This document shows positions 8,805 to 18,274 of a DNA stretch of 64,000 bases, piece by piece. The notes beneath the pieces were generated by a model. The model was not told the origin of the DNA. It saw only the letters and a program-made list of their open reading frames with translations, and did no database searches. This DNA is from Deltaproteobacteria bacterium. Its GTDB lineage: Bacteria; Desulfobacterota; Desulfomonilia; UBA1062. Each line of letters begins with the position of its first letter. The stretch's first letter is position 1. The DNA is taken from assembly GCA_018433085.1 (NCBI GenBank), contig JAHDRW010000003.1, forward strand, positions 1-64,000. Direction: 5' to 3'. The position numbers were made by a program, and so were the translations under genes.

Positions 8805-9128
8805 GACCGCCTGAAAACCCCTTTTAGACCGGTGGAATAAAAGACCAGGCGGCGCACGAAGTCCGCCTGGCGAAAATAATGGAACTACTGGAGTATTCCC
8901 TTTTTCGGCAAACCAAACCCTCATCATGAGGATTCAGTGCGGGATGGGGAGGTTCTTCAATGGGCGGATTTCCCTCAGGGGAAATATTTTCGGACACGGG
9001 GCGGATCCCGGATGACGAGGCTGCTGGAAAAGCCAAAAATATCAATAGTATCGAATGGTTGATCTTGACAAAGCCCCAGACCCTCATATCATGAAATAGT
9101 GCATGGACATCTGCATGAGGGGGGAGTT
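8805..9128. other. Intergenic region ahead of cfa
   Basis: No gene is evident. An 8-base hairpin CCAGGCGG / CCGCCTGG (8845-8870) lies about 40 bases after the lipoprotein stop and may end that transcript, though no T-run follows on the plus strand. A good promoter for cfa lies at 9065-9092. Confidence 0.5.
9065..9092 (+). promoter_or_regulatory. Sigma-70-type promoter of cfa
   Basis: A perfect TTGACA (9065-9070), a 16-base spacer and TATCAT (9087-9092, five of six consensus positions) lie 36 bases before the cfa start codon. This is one of the clearest promoter matches in the window. Confidence 0.6.
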
Positions 9129-10250
9129 ATGGCGAAACATGATGCCCCGCGTATCATGCGGGATTTTCTTCTCACCGCGGGCATCGGGATCAACGGAAAC
9201 AATCCGTGGGATATCACCGTACATCGACGGGATTTTTACGACAGGGTCATGCGCGGCGGCGTGCTCGCCCTGGGCGAGTCCTACATGGATGGATGGTGGG
9301 ACTGCGAGGCACTGGATCAACTTTTCGACAGGGTGCTGCGCGCCGGAATCCACAAAAAGCTTCAAGGCAACCTCCAGCTCGTCTGGCATACCTTCACGGC
9401 AAGGCTGTTCAATCTTCAAAAGAAGGCGCGAGCCCACGAGGTGGGCAGGAGACACTACGATATCGGGAACGATCTTTACCGCGCCATGCTGGACTCGAGG
9501 CTAGTCTATACCTGCGGGTACTGGAAGAATGCGAAAAATCTCGATGACGCCCAGGTGGCCAAGATGGACCTGGTATGCCGGAAGACAGGCATGAAACCCG
9601 GGATGAGGGTTCTGGACCTGGGATGCGGATGGGGCTCGTTTGCCCGGTATGCCGCGGAGACCTATGGTGCGGAGGTGACCGGGGTCACCATATCGAGAGA
9701 GCAGTTAGCGCTGGGAAAAGAGCTCTGCAAAGGCCTGCCGGTCGATATCAGGTACCAGGACTACCGGGAGGTGACCGGAACATACGACCGGGTCATCTCC
9801 ATCGGAATCCTGGAGCACGTAGGCTACAAGAATTACCGGACCTACATGGAGGTCGTGGACAAGACCCTCAAGCACGACGGGATCGGGTTCTTCCACACCA
9901 TCGGGGGCAATGTGAGCATAACCATCGGCAACCCCTGGACCACGAAGTATATATTCCCCAATGGGCAGGTGCCCTCGATATCGCAGCTTGGCGAGGCCAT
10001 GGAGGGGGTCATGGTCATGGAAGACTGGCACAACTTCGGCCCCGACTATGAACGGACGCTCATGGCCTGGTACGAGAACTTCGAACGGCACTGGCCCGAG
10101 TTGAAAAACCGCTATGACGAGCGGTTTCACCGGATGTGGCGGTTCTATCTCCTGAGCTCCGCCGGTGCGTTCCGATCCCGCTCCATACAGCTCTGGCAGG
10201 TGGTGATGACCAAGCCCGGCTCTCCGCCACCCGAGTGCAGGCTCGTATAG
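9129..10250 (+). CDS. cfa: Cyclopropane-fatty-acyl-phospholipid synthase
   Basis: This 373-residue enzyme transfers a methylene group from S-adenosylmethionine to unsaturated acyl chains of membrane phospholipids. It aligns along its length with the E. coli Cfa pattern: the RRHYDIGNDLY segment, the YTCGYWKNA active-site block (Cys129), the SAM motif VLDLGCGWGSFARY (about 161-174), EHVGYKNYRTY, KYIFPNG, and the C-terminal signature MEDWHNFGPDYERTLMAWY. The ATG at 9129 has a GAGGGGGGAG site; an ATG at 9099 lies too close to the promoter. The FAD reductase gene follows 10 bases later and is probably co-transcribed. Confidence 0.95.
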   Translation: MAKHDAPRIMRDFLLTAGIGINGNNPWDITVHRRDFYDRVMRGGVLALGESYMDGWWDCEALDQLFDRVLRAGIHKKLQGNLQLVWHTFTARLFNLQKKARAHEVGRRHYDIGNDLYRAMLDSRLVYTCGYWKNAKNLDDAQVAKMDLVCRKTGMKPGMRVLDLGCGWGSFARYAAETYGAEVTGVTISREQLALGKELCKGLPVDIRYQDYREVTGTYDRVISIGILEHVGYKNYRTYMEVVDKTLKHDGIGFFHTIGGNVSITIGNPWTTKYIFPNGQVPSISQLGEAMEGVMVMEDWHNFGPDYERTLMAWYENFERHWPELKNRYDERFHRMWRFYLLSSAGAFRSRSIQLWQVVMTKPGSPPPECRLV

Positions 10251-10260
10251 GAGAAGGAAT

Positions 10261-11211
10261 ATGCTCGAATCGGATGTGATCGTGATCGGAGGCGGCCCTG
10301 CGGGGGCGAGCTGCGCGTGGAAGCTCAGGCAGTACGGCCGGGAGGTCGCTGTCATCGACAAGGAGACCTTTCCCAGGGCAAAGCCCTGTGCAGGCTGGAT
10401 CACCCCGGCCACGTGCAGAAACCTCGACATCCGGCCCGGGGCCTATCCGTTCGGCATACTCGCCATCCGGCGCATTGCCGTGCACGCCTATGGCAGGCGC
10501 TTCGTCCTGCCCACCAGGCAGTATTCCATCCGGCGCAGCGAGTTCGACTCGTGGCTGCTTGAGCGGGCAGGGGTGCCCGTGTTTATCCACCGGGCACGCA
10601 AAATCCGCGAGGAGGGCCGGACGTTCGTGATCGACGATGCCTTTAGATGCCGGTTTCTGGTCGGCGCCGGGGGTACGGCCTGCCCCGTGTACTCGACCTT
10701 TTTCCGCGACACGAGGCCCCGGCCCAGGGAGTCCCTTATCGTGACCCTTGAAGAGGAGTTCGCCTGTCCGGGCGCCGATCCCGTGAGCCGGCTGTGGTTC
10801 TTCGAGGACGGTCTCCCCGGCTACGCCTGGTATGTCCCCAAGAGCGGCGGCTTCATCAACGTCGGCCTGGGCGGGAAATCCCGCAAGCTCGCCGGCAGCG
10901 GCAAGGGCATCCGTGAGCACTGGGAGTCGTTCGAGAAAAAACTGAGGCGGCTTTCTCTGGCCAACGACCACGAGTTCTCCCCGAAACGGCATGCCTATTT
11001 CATCAGACAGGACACCGGGCCCATGCAGCTGGGCAACGTCTATATCACCGGCGATGCAGCCGGTCTCGCCACCATCGACATGGGGGAGGGCATCGGCCCG
11101 GCGGTCAGGAGCGGGATCCTTGCGGCAGAGGCCATAATCACCGGCAGGCGCTATTCCCCGGCCCGGTTGAGCAGGCTCAGCCTGTGGAGCTTCCTGTTCC
11201 CCGTCGTGTAA
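10261..11211 (+). CDS. FAD-dependent reductase, geranylgeranyl-reductase-like
   Basis: This 316-residue flavoprotein begins with a dinucleotide-binding motif (VIVIGGGPAGASCAWKL) and has the second FAD motif G-N-V-Y-I-T-G-D-A-A-G near residue 260. It belongs to the geranylgeranyl reductase / digeranylgeranylglycerophospholipid reductase type of FAD oxidoreductase, which saturate isoprenoid or other lipid double bonds. Cysteines in PRAKPCAGW occupy the position of the family's conserved P-x-x-K-x-C-G motif. The 10-base gap from cfa suggests an operon acting on membrane lipid chains. Substrate is inferred only. Confidence 0.82.
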   Translation: MLESDVIVIGGGPAGASCAWKLRQYGREVAVIDKETFPRAKPCAGWITPATCRNLDIRPGAYPFGILAIRRIAVHAYGRRFVLPTRQYSIRRSEFDSWLLERAGVPVFIHRARKIREEGRTFVIDDAFRCRFLVGAGGTACPVYSTFFRDTRPRPRESLIVTLEEEFACPGADPVSRLWFFEDGLPGYAWYVPKSGGFINVGLGGKSRKLAGSGKGIREHWESFEKKLRRLSLANDHEFSPKRHAYFIRQDTGPMQLGNVYITGDAAGLATIDMGEGIGPAVRSGILAAEAIITGRRYSPARLSRLSLWSFLFPVV

Positions 11212-11384
11212 ACCAGTAGGCAAAGGATATCTTTCACCGGCAGCTTTCCCATATTGCCCTTGCGGAATGTGAATGCCTCCTTCGGGGTCCAGACCCTATG
11301 CGATGGTTCTTATCCATGGAAGACAGGCCTCCCTTCGACCCATGCCGCGATCCCGGGTTTTTTTCATGGATGTATTCTTCGCCC

Positions 11385-12215
11385 TCACGTGAGCATGCCC
11401 CCGGGCGATATTTCTTCCTGCGAAAGGATGCTGTCGACCACGTGCTGCTTCGAGAAATGGGCCGCGCTCAGGTAGTGCATTGCCCCCTCGCGCCCCAGTA
11501 TCCTCAGCCGGATCTCCCGGGGAGGATATCCTTTGCGGTGGAGATCCATGACCCTGGCCTGAAGCTCCTCCATGAACCCGATCTTTGCCCCCAGTGCCTC
11601 CCTGCCGTATTCTATCCTGCCCTTGAGCCCGCAGAAGATCGACGAGAAATCGAACGCGGTGAGTCGCTTCAGTGACGAGAGGATGAGCCGGAAGTTCTCG
11701 TCGCGCCTCAGATAGCGGACGGTCCTGCCGCAGAATAGATCCCCGGTGAAGAGCCATCCCTCTCTCGGCTCCAGCAGGCACACGTGGTCGGGTGAATGCC
11801 CGGGGGTGTGGATGACCCGGAAAACGCGTTCCGGGAGCTCGATGGAAACGCCCAGGGGTGCGGCACGTGAAGGATCGGGACACCCCCAGACCACGCGCTG
11901 GTAGAGCCTGAGCCCGAGCCTGACCGGGTCGGAGATAAAGGGCAGGGCCTCTTCCCGGGCATATGCAGTCGCGCCGAACACCTGCCTGATAGGCGCGTTG
12001 TTCCCGATATGGTCCTCGTGGCAGTGTGTATTGACGATCATGCCGACACGTCTGCCTGCAAGCGCTTGCATGAACTCGCGGCGTGCATGGAAGGCCCCGG
12101 TATCGATGAGCGTATCTCCCACCAGGAAGGCGTGAACCGTATACGGCACATACATCCCCATGCTCCTGCCCATGAGAAAATCCGTGACCTCTCCCCACGC
12201 CCTGACCCGTATCAT
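11385..12215 (-). CDS. Metallo-beta-lactamase fold hydrolase
   Basis: This 276-residue protein shows the metallo-beta-lactamase metal site: H64-x-H66-x-D68-H69 in NTHCHEDHIGN, H140 in HTPGHSPDH, and D159 in FTGDL. The fold covers residues 15-215; the helical C-terminal 60 residues resemble the MBL-associated winged/helical tail seen in LACTB2-like enzymes. The ATG overlaps the stop of the marR-type gene (four shared bases), so the two are coupled. A glyoxalase II-like, quorum-lactone or detoxifying hydrolase role is possible; the sequence does not settle it. Confidence 0.85.
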   Translation of the reverse strand: MIRVRAWGEVTDFLMGRSMGMYVPYTVHAFLVGDTLIDTGAFHARREFMQALAGRRVGMIVNTHCHEDHIGNNAPIRQVFGATAYAREEALPFISDPVRLGLRLYQRVVWGCPDPSRAAPLGVSIELPERVFRVIHTPGHSPDHVCLLEPREGWLFTGDLFCGRTVRYLRRDENFRLILSSLKRLTAFDFSSIFCGLKGRIEYGREALGAKIGFMEELQARVMDLHRKGYPPREIRLRILGREGAMHYLSAAHFSKQHVVDSILSQEEISPGGMLT

Positions 12216-12694
12216 GACCTGCCGCCTCCGGGCGTGGGCCTTTGCCCTTCCATGAGCGCTTCGGCGGATTTGAGGTTTGCCAGGATCCTCTCGAGCATGG
12301 CTTCGAACGCATCCGCCTCGGCCTCTGAGAAGCCGGCATAGCCGAGCGAGGTCATCTCTTGAGACACGCGGGCATAGACTCCCTGAAGCTCCCGGTTCCT
12401 GGCCGTGATCCGGACGTGTACCCTCCGGCGGTCTTCGCCCGACGGGACGCGGGCGACATGACCGGAACGCTCCAGGACATCGAGCATGGCGGTGAGGGTG
12501 GATTTCTTCAGTGAGGTCATGGCTGCCAGCTCCCGGATCGGCACATCGTCTCTTTGCCACAAGGCAAAGAGGATTCTCCCCTGCGAGGGGGTGATGTCGT
12601 GAATGCCCTGGTCCTTGAGCAGCCTGGAGAAGATGCGGCCCGATATCTGATGCATCTGCGCGATGAGAAATGCCCCTTTTCTTGCGTGCTTCAT
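12212..12694 (-). CDS. MarR-family transcriptional regulator
   Basis: This 160-residue regulator has a winged helix over about residues 35-105: PSQGRILFALW, then the recognition helix block SLKKSTLTAMLDVLERSGHV and the wing PSGEDRRRVHVRI, the standard D-R-R signature. MarR proteins bind palindromes near their own promoter and release DNA when a small phenolic or similar ligand binds. A perfect 8+8 base palindrome lies 30 bases upstream of the start and is the likely operator. The co-transcribed hydrolase is the probable regulated activity. Confidence 0.9.
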   Translation of the reverse strand: MKHARKGAFLIAQMHQISGRIFSRLLKDQGIHDITPSQGRILFALWQRDDVPIRELAAMTSLKKSTLTAMLDVLERSGHVARVPSGEDRRRVHVRITARNRELQGVYARVSQEMTSLGYAGFSEAEADAFEAMLERILANLKSAEALMEGQRPTPGGGRS

Positions 12695-12724
12695 CCCTTG
12701 CCTCCCTGAAAACAGCCGGGTAAT

Positions 12725-12742
12725 TAGTTTTAAATAAAACTA
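12725..12742. promoter_or_regulatory. Palindromic operator candidate for the MarR regulator
   Basis: TAGTTTTA and TAAAACTA form a perfect inverted repeat around a 2-base centre. It is AT-rich in a GC-rich background and 30 bases upstream of the MarR start. The size and position fit a MarR dimer site controlling this operon and possibly the divergent small gene. Confidence 0.6.
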
Positions 12743-12912
12743 TACGAGATCGTACAATAAATCAAGCAAGGTGCTTTCATCAGGGCGCAGGGCCTTTTAA
12801 GAAGGAGCCCGTTGTCCTGGAGAAGCCGGGATGATATCGATTGACCGGCCGCGGGATATGGAGTAGTTTTTTAGAAAACATTATGAGAGCCAGTTTATGA
12901 AAGGAGGGAGCC

Positions 12913-13188
12913 ATGGACTCCGAAATGGAACTTGAAGCCAAAAAGGTGCTGATAAAGCGCAAGCATGAGCTCCATGAAGAAGCGCTGAGAAAGATAATCG
13001 ATGAGCTGCAGTACAATCTGGCGCACTACGACAAGCTTGACGGCCTGGAGAGTATCTTCGCCTACGTGAAGACCAATGCCGAAGCCCTTCTCTTCCTGTG
13101 CCAGGAGCGCAAGCGGGACAGGGACAAGCGCAAGAATCCCACTCAACCGGTCACGCCGATCCCTCCGCAGGGCTCTGATCTCGAATAG
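12913..13188 (+). CDS. Small hypothetical protein
   Basis: This 91-residue protein has a strong AAAGGAGGGAG site eight bases before its ATG, good evidence that it is translated. It is highly charged and helical over residues 1-75 (Lys/Glu/Arg-rich, coiled-coil-like) with a proline-rich tail. There is no signal peptide or membrane segment. It is divergent from the MarR operon and lies about 170 bases from the palindrome, so it might share regulation. I recognise no family. Confidence 0.6.
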   Translation: MDSEMELEAKKVLIKRKHELHEEALRKIIDELQYNLAHYDKLDGLESIFAYVKTNAEALLFLCQERKRDRDKRKNPTQPVTPIPPQGSDLE

Positions 13189-13604
13189 CCGTTCCGGCGG
13201 AATGTCCACCTCCGGGTGATCCTCTGCCCGACGCGGAGGGGACGACCCTGACGATCTGCCGGTCATTCGGACGGCATCCCCCCATCCAGGCAGGGAGAAA
13301 AGAGGTCCTTTCCTTCTTCCGCTCAGGAGGGATGCCCGGTCTCACGGGGTTATCCGTCCTTTGCCCCGCCGTTTACCGGACGCCAGGCACCCGATCCGTA
13401 TCCGGGAGCTCCGCGGATGTCTGCTCCGGAGCAGGAGCACCCGCGGACGACTTCCCTGGGACAGCCCCATGTGATGCGTGCCGGGAGACGCCGGCCTTTT
13501 AGGATATCGTGCAACTGAATGATGACAGGAGGTTCTTTTCAAGCACGCGCGAGTACAGTATTATGTAATACAGGGGAAAGGCCCTTAAAAAAGGAGGTGG
13601 GACC
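13189..13604. other. Intergenic region upstream of cysK
   Basis: No gene is supported. The last 100 bases are relatively AT-rich and hold the short palindrome at 13558-13571, probably the promoter/operator area of the cysteine genes. Confidence 0.5.
13558..13571. promoter_or_regulatory. Short palindrome before cysK
   Basis: GTATTA-TG-TAATAC is a perfect 6+6 inverted repeat 33 bases before the cysK start. It could be an operator for a sulfur-responsive regulator; no known consensus is matched exactly. Confidence 0.35.
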
Positions 13605-14528
13605 ATGAAGATCGCCCGTGACATGGTCGAGCTGGTGGGGAACACCCCGCTGGTGAGGCTGAACAGGGTGGCGGGATCCTGTGTCGCCGAGGTGGCGGGC
13701 AAGCTCGAATTCTACAACCCCTGCTCGTCGGTCAAGGACCGAATCGGGATGAGCATGATCCTGGAGGCGGAGCAGCAGGGCCGCATCGATAAAGACACCG
13801 TGGTCATCGAGCCCACGAGCGGCAACACGGGCATCGGCCTGGCCTTCATGTGCGCCATCAGGGGCTACCGGCTCATCATCACCATGCCCGAGAGCATGAG
13901 CGTGGAGCGCAGAAAACTGCTTTCGGGAATGGGCGCCGAGCTCGTGCTCACCCCCGCCTCCGAGGGGATGCGGGGCGCCATCGCCAGGGCCAGGGAGCTG
14001 GCCGAGGAGCACCGGAAGTCGTTTATCCCCCAGCAGTTTTCCAATCCTGCGAATCCGCGCATCCACCAGACCACCACGGCCCGCGAGATCTGGGACGACA
14101 CGGAGGGCCGCGTCGACATCTTCGTGGCCGGGGTGGGCACCGGCGGCACCGTCACGGGGGTGGGCAGGTTCCTGAAGGAGCGCAAACCCGGGGTGCACAT
14201 CGTTGCGGTCGAGCCCCAGGATTCTCCCGTACTCTCGGGCGGCAGGGCCGGCAGCCACAAGATCCAGGGGATCGGCGCCGGGTTCGTTCCGGATGTCCTC
14301 GACCGGAGCGTCGTCGACGAGGTGTTCACGGTCGGCGGGGATGAGGCCTTCACCATGGCGCGGCGGCTCATCAGGGAGGAGGGGATCCTCTGCGGCATAT
14401 CGTCCGGCGCCAATGCCCACGCCGCTGTCGAGATCGGCAAACGGCCCGGAAACGCGGGCAAGCTCGTCGTGTTTGTCGTGTGCGACACCGCAGAGCGATA
14501 CCTGAGCAACCCGGAGCTTTTTCCCTAG
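13605..14528 (+). CDS. cysK: Cysteine synthase (O-acetylserine sulfhydrylase)
   Basis: This 307-residue PLP enzyme converts O-acetylserine and sulfide to cysteine. The PLP lysine is K44 in [11 protein letters not shown]. The substrate loop TSGNTG (71-76) and the phosphate-binding glycine loop [10 protein letters not shown] are intact, and the C-terminal GISSGAN serine contacts the PLP ring nitrogen. The family length (about 300-315) is met. AAAGGAGG precedes the ATG at 13605. Serine acetyltransferase follows 45 bases downstream, so the two last steps of cysteine synthesis form an operon and may assemble as the cysteine synthase complex. Confidence 0.95.
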   Translation: MKIARDMVELVGNTPLVRLNRVAGSCVAEVAGKLEFYNPCSSVKDRIGMSMILEAEQQGRIDKDTVVIEPTSGNTGIGLAFMCAIRGYRLIITMPESMSVERRKLLSGMGAELVLTPASEGMRGAIARARELAEEHRKSFIPQQFSNPANPRIHQTTTAREIWDDTEGRVDIFVAGVGTGGTVTGVGRFLKERKPGVHIVAVEPQDSPVLSGGRAGSHKIQGIGAGFVPDVLDRSVVDEVFTVGGDEAFTMARRLIREEGILCGISSGANAHAAVEIGKRPGNAGKLVVFVVCDTAERYLSNPELFP

Positions 14529-14573
14529 AACGATGGGCACTGAGACGCCCGGGAGACTTGGCGGAGACCCAAG

Positions 14574-15524
14574 GTGGAACACGACAGGCAGACGGATTTG
14601 ATCAGGACGGAGAAGACGATTCACAAGGTCGTGGACGAGCTGTGCAGGCCCGAATCCTACGAGGGGGTCTACCAGAAGCCCGCACAGGACAAGGTCATGC
14701 CTTCGATCGACGCGCTCACCGAGTTCGTGGAGCGACTGCGCAGGGTGATCTTCCCGGGTTATTTCAGCGATTCGGAGGTCTCGCTTGAGAGCATGCCCTA
14801 TATCCTGGGCAATCACCTGGAAAAGGCTGAAAGGCTCCTCTCCGAGCAGATCAAGAGGGGATACGGGTTCTCCTGCGAGATCACCTACGGGCAGGCGTTC
14901 ATCGAGTGCGAGGAGCGGTCGCGCACGCTGTCCCGGGAGTTCATCACGGCCATCCCCCGCATCAGGGGTCTTCTGTCCTCCGACGTGGTGGCCGCCTACG
15001 AGGGCGACCCGGCGGCCAGGAGCACCGGCGAGGCGATCTTCTCATACCCGAGCGTCAAGGCCGTGACCAACTATCGGATCGCCCACGAGCTCTACCGCCT
15101 GGGCGTGGAGATCATCCCCCGGATCATCACCGAGATGGCTCACTCCCAGACCGGCATCGACATTCACCCCGGGGCGACCATCGGCGAGCGGTTTTTCATC
15201 GACCACGGCACGGGCACGGTGATCGGAGAGACCTGCGAGATCGGGCGGAACGTCCGGCTCTACCAGGGCGTCACCCTGGGCGCGGTGAGCTTTCCCAGGG
15301 ACGATTCCGGAAGGCTGGTCAAGGGCATTCCCCGTCATCCCATCGTGGAGGACGACGTCATCATCTACTCCGGCACCACTATCCTGGGACGGGTGCGCAT
15401 CGGCGCGGGCTCGGTCATCGGGGGCAATGTCTGGCTCACCGGCGACGTGCCCCCTCACACCCGGGTGGTGCAGGAAAAGCACGCCCAGTCGGTGATCATG
15501 ACCGCGCAGGAGAGAAGGGAATGA
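14574..15524 (+). CDS. cysE: Serine O-acetyltransferase (EpsC/CysE type)
   Basis: This 316-residue enzyme acetylates serine from acetyl-CoA to give O-acetylserine for cysK. An N-terminal helical domain of about 180 residues, longer than in E. coli CysE and typical of the EpsC type, precedes a left-handed beta-helix of hexapeptide repeats. Catalytic and substrate motifs are A-H-S-Q-T-G-I-D-I-H-P-G-A and F-I-D-H-G-T-G-T-V-I-G. The start is GTG at 14574, with GGAG seven bases upstream. The C-terminus is short and lacks the usual terminal isoleucine tail that inserts into CysK, so complex formation is uncertain. Confidence 0.92.
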   Translation: MEHDRQTDLIRTEKTIHKVVDELCRPESYEGVYQKPAQDKVMPSIDALTEFVERLRRVIFPGYFSDSEVSLESMPYILGNHLEKAERLLSEQIKRGYGFSCEITYGQAFIECEERSRTLSREFITAIPRIRGLLSSDVVAAYEGDPAARSTGEAIFSYPSVKAVTNYRIAHELYRLGVEIIPRIITEMAHSQTGIDIHPGATIGERFFIDHGTGTVIGETCEIGRNVRLYQGVTLGAVSFPRDDSGRLVKGIPRHPIVEDDVIIYSGTTILGRVRIGAGSVIGGNVWLTGDVPPHTRVVQEKHAQSVIMTAQERRE

Positions 15525-15708
15525 ATATGTCCTGCGCTACGGGAGCGAAACAGCGGGATGAATCGGAGGCGATCATCCGGGCAAGGCAGGGGCGGACTAT
15601 GACCATGCAGCGGAAACGATTCGCCAGGAACGGTATGAGCAGTGCCTCGGGCCAGGCCGGGAAGGCTTCTCCTGTGGGGCGGGGCCTCTTTTTCGTGGTG
15701 AGGCGGGC

Positions 15709-16629
15709 ATGAAGGAGATGTTTTTCCGGGGAGCATCCGCGGCAACGGCCACACTCATGGCAGGCGTGTTCTGCTTTCTGATGTGGGCATTGCCCTGTTT
15801 CTCCTCGGCTGCGGCGGACAGTGACGAAAGGGTTTTCCTGTGGTCCGTGGCGGGCGAAAAGGGCACGCTCTATCTCCTGGGCTCCGTCCACGTGCTCAGG
15901 CCGGATGCCTACCCGCTCGACGGGCGGATCGACCGGGCATACGAGGCGAGCAGGAGGGTGGTGTTCGAGGCCGACGGCAAAGAGGCCGCAGGCGAAGGGA
16001 TGCAGCGGGTGCTCAGGGAGTGCGGCATGTATGGAACAGATGCAACGCTCAGGGACCGCATATCCGGGGACACCTACCGGCTTCTGGAGGGCAGTGCACG
16101 GACCGCAGGGATCGACCCCGCCCGGTTTCAACGGATGAAGCCCTGGCTGTGCGCCGTCACCCTGAGCGGGGTGGAACTCGGCCGCCTGGGGTTCAGGCCC
16201 GAGCTCGGCATCGATGCCCACTATGCCGCCAGGGCGGAGAAGGATGGCAAGGAGAGGATCTTCCTGGAGTCTGTCCGCTTCCAGGTGGAGCTGCTCGCCG
16301 GGATGCCCGAAGAGCGGCAGGAAGAGCTCCTGCGGCAGGCCCTGCGGGAGCTCGAGGTGATCGGGGAGAAGTCTGACGCCCTGGTGAGCGCCTGGAAGAG
16401 CGGAGATGCGGACGCACTGGAGGCGATCGTGAGCATCAGTCTCGACGAGCACCCGCAGATAAAGAAGGCGCTCTTCACCGACAGGAACATCCGCTGGGTC
16501 TCCCGTTTGGAGGAACTCCTGGACAGCGAGGGAGACACCCTGGCGATCGTGGGCGCGGGCCATCTCGTTGGGAAGGACGGTATCTTGAGCCTGCTGCGGC
16601 AGAAGGGGTACCGCCCTGTTCAGCACTAA
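15709..16629 (+). CDS. TraB/GumN family protein, exported
   Basis: This 306-residue protein has an N-terminal signal peptide (about 1-36, ending S-A-A-A). The mature part is a TraB/GumN domain: the first GxxH motif G-S-V-H-V near the start, and the second G-A-G-H-L-V-G near the C-terminus. These paired motifs characterise a predicted metalloprotease/hydrolase fold (Tiki/PrgY/TraB/GumN). Members are linked to extracellular polysaccharide or peptide signalling in a few cases, but the reaction here is unknown. It stands alone after the cysteine genes. Confidence 0.85.
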   Translation: MKEMFFRGASAATATLMAGVFCFLMWALPCFSSAAADSDERVFLWSVAGEKGTLYLLGSVHVLRPDAYPLDGRIDRAYEASRRVVFEADGKEAAGEGMQRVLRECGMYGTDATLRDRISGDTYRLLEGSARTAGIDPARFQRMKPWLCAVTLSGVELGRLGFRPELGIDAHYAARAEKDGKERIFLESVRFQVELLAGMPEERQEELLRQALRELEVIGEKSDALVSAWKSGDADALEAIVSISLDEHPQIKKALFTDRNIRWVSRLEELLDSEGDTLAIVGAGHLVGKDGILSLLRQKGYRPVQH

Positions 16630-16691
16630 GGGGAGGCTTAAAAAGGCGCCAGCTGTATTCGCCTTAAAAAAATATCATACGAGGGGGAGTT

Positions 16692-17918
16692 ATGAAGATC
16701 AAGGCCATCGAGCTCTACCATGTATCCGTTCCATTGCGTCAGACCTTCTGGCCCACCTGGATCCCGGGGTATCCACAGACGCACAACCGGTTCACCCTCA
16801 TCAAGATCGTCACGGACGAGGGCATCACGGGCTACTCGGCGGGCGCGGCCATGGGCACGGAGCGCCAGGGCCTGGGAGACCTCATCGGCAGCTACCTCAT
16901 CGGCGCCGACCCTACCGACATCGACCAGGTGCAGGGCCTGCTCAAGCAGGCGGGTTTTCTCGGGTGGCGAAATTTCTGGATCGAGCCGGCCTGCTGGGAC
17001 ATCATGGGCAAGAAGGAGGGCAAGCCGGTCTACGAGTTGCTGGGCGGCAGCGCACGGCCCATCGACGTCTATCTCTCGACCGGTGAGATGCACGACCCTG
17101 AACGACGCGTGGACGAGCTCCTGGCCATGAGAGAGCGCGGATACAAGACCGCCAAGCTCCGGGTCAAGAACGCCACGCTCGCGCAGGACGTCAGATACAT
17201 CGAGGTGATCCGCAAGGGCATCGGCGACGCAATGGCCTTGGGCGTGGACGCGAACCAGGGCTGGCTGGTCACCATCGTGGACAAGATTCCGGCCTGGGAC
17301 CTGGCCCGGGCCAGCGACTTCGCGGCGGCCTGCTGGGACAACGGGATCGAGTGGCTCGAGGAGCCGCTGGATTCCCGCGATTACGACGGCAATGCCGAGC
17401 TCAAGAGGACCTCGAAGGTCAAGATCGCAGGCGCAGAGCTCAACTACGGCTGGGACGAGCTCAAGATCATGTTCGAAAAGGACTGCTTCGACGTCTACCA
17501 GCCAGATGCCACGTTCGCGGGCGGCATCGCCCAGGTGAAAAAGGTGATCGACACCTGCAGGCTCAAAGACCGGCTCTATAGCCCGCACACCTGGACCAAC
17601 GGGATCGGCTTCTACATCAACTGGAACATGGTCCTGGCCGACCGGGGCAACACCCTGCCCCTGGAGTATCCCTTGGAGGAGCCGTCCTGGATACCGGAAT
17701 TCCGCGAGGGCATCATCGAGCCCGTGATCCCGGACAAAGACGCCAGGCTCGCTCCCTTTACCCGGCCCGGCCTGGGCTTCGAGATCGACGAACGCAAGCT
17801 CAGGAAATACGGCAGGCGCTTTTTCAGGCTCACGGAGACGGGCCTGAAGATCAAGGTGATCAGGGAAAAGGGCCTTCGTGCCGCGCTTGATCTCAAGAAG
17901 CGGAAAGAAAAGGGCTGA
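16692..17918 (+). CDS. Enolase-superfamily (mandelate racemase/muconate lactonizing) enzyme
   Basis: This 408-residue protein has the N-terminal capping domain (1-125) and a barrel with the superfamily's metal ligands: D186 in VDANQ, E223/E224 in WLEEP and E249 in AGAE. K155-x-R157 takes the place of the usual K-x-K base motif. H299 in SPHTW sits on the opposite face, so the acid/base set suggests dehydration or epimerisation of a sugar acid or related carboxylate. The start ATG follows GAGGGGGAG. The protein is longer than average at its C-terminus by about 40 basic residues. Substrate unknown. Confidence 0.85.
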   Translation: MKIKAIELYHVSVPLRQTFWPTWIPGYPQTHNRFTLIKIVTDEGITGYSAGAAMGTERQGLGDLIGSYLIGADPTDIDQVQGLLKQAGFLGWRNFWIEPACWDIMGKKEGKPVYELLGGSARPIDVYLSTGEMHDPERRVDELLAMRERGYKTAKLRVKNATLAQDVRYIEVIRKGIGDAMALGVDANQGWLVTIVDKIPAWDLARASDFAAACWDNGIEWLEEPLDSRDYDGNAELKRTSKVKIAGAELNYGWDELKIMFEKDCFDVYQPDATFAGGIAQVKKVIDTCRLKDRLYSPHTWTNGIGFYINWNMVLADRGNTLPLEYPLEEPSWIPEFREGIIEPVIPDKDARLAPFTRPGLGFEIDERKLRKYGRRFFRLTETGLKIKVIREKGLRAALDLKKRKEKG

Positions 17919-18274
17919 GCCGGCTCCAAGGCTTTAGGAACCGGGGGATGCCCGTGGGTTTCCGGGTAACCCCCATCAGTCTGGCTCAAAGGGATGACGT
18001 CTCTTCCCCTTTTTTGCCGGGGGACAACGACGAGGTGTACGGCCAGGATAATGATCCTGCACCATGTTGCTGCCCAGGGGATGCCGTATCCCAGTCTCGC
18101 CCCTGTTCTTCCATACTTTTGCCCATTCCCGACCGATTGGATTCAGGGAAATGATGGACAATCGTGGTTCATTCCTCCGTCCCTTGCCCCCAGGGGACTG
18201 TCCGGTTGAAAGGAAGGGATGGCCGGCTGTTCGCCCGCCATCCCTTCCTGTACCGGCCTTTTACGGGAACGTCT
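17919..18274. other. Intergenic region between convergent genes
   Basis: No gene is seen. The asd-proximal end carries a strong hairpin (18211-18249). Confidence 0.5.
18211..18249 (-). terminator. Terminator hairpin of asd
   Basis: A perfect 13-base stem (AGGAAGGGATGGC / GCCATCCCTTCCT) with a 13-base loop lies 25 bases past the asd stop. The following bases on the minus strand start TTC but are not a T-run, so termination may be partial or the hairpin may protect the 3' end. Confidence 0.55.

Noticed and set aside
7617-8927. A 436-codon minus-strand frame opposite the ZU5-like lipoprotein
   Set aside because: The plus-strand product has a signal peptide, lipobox and domain pattern; this frame has none.
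16640-16675. Hairpin AAGGCG / CGCCTT with flanking A and T runs between the TraB and enolase-family genes
   Set aside because: The stem is only six bases and the T-run is on the minus strand, where no gene ends; not convincing as a terminator for the plus-strand gene.
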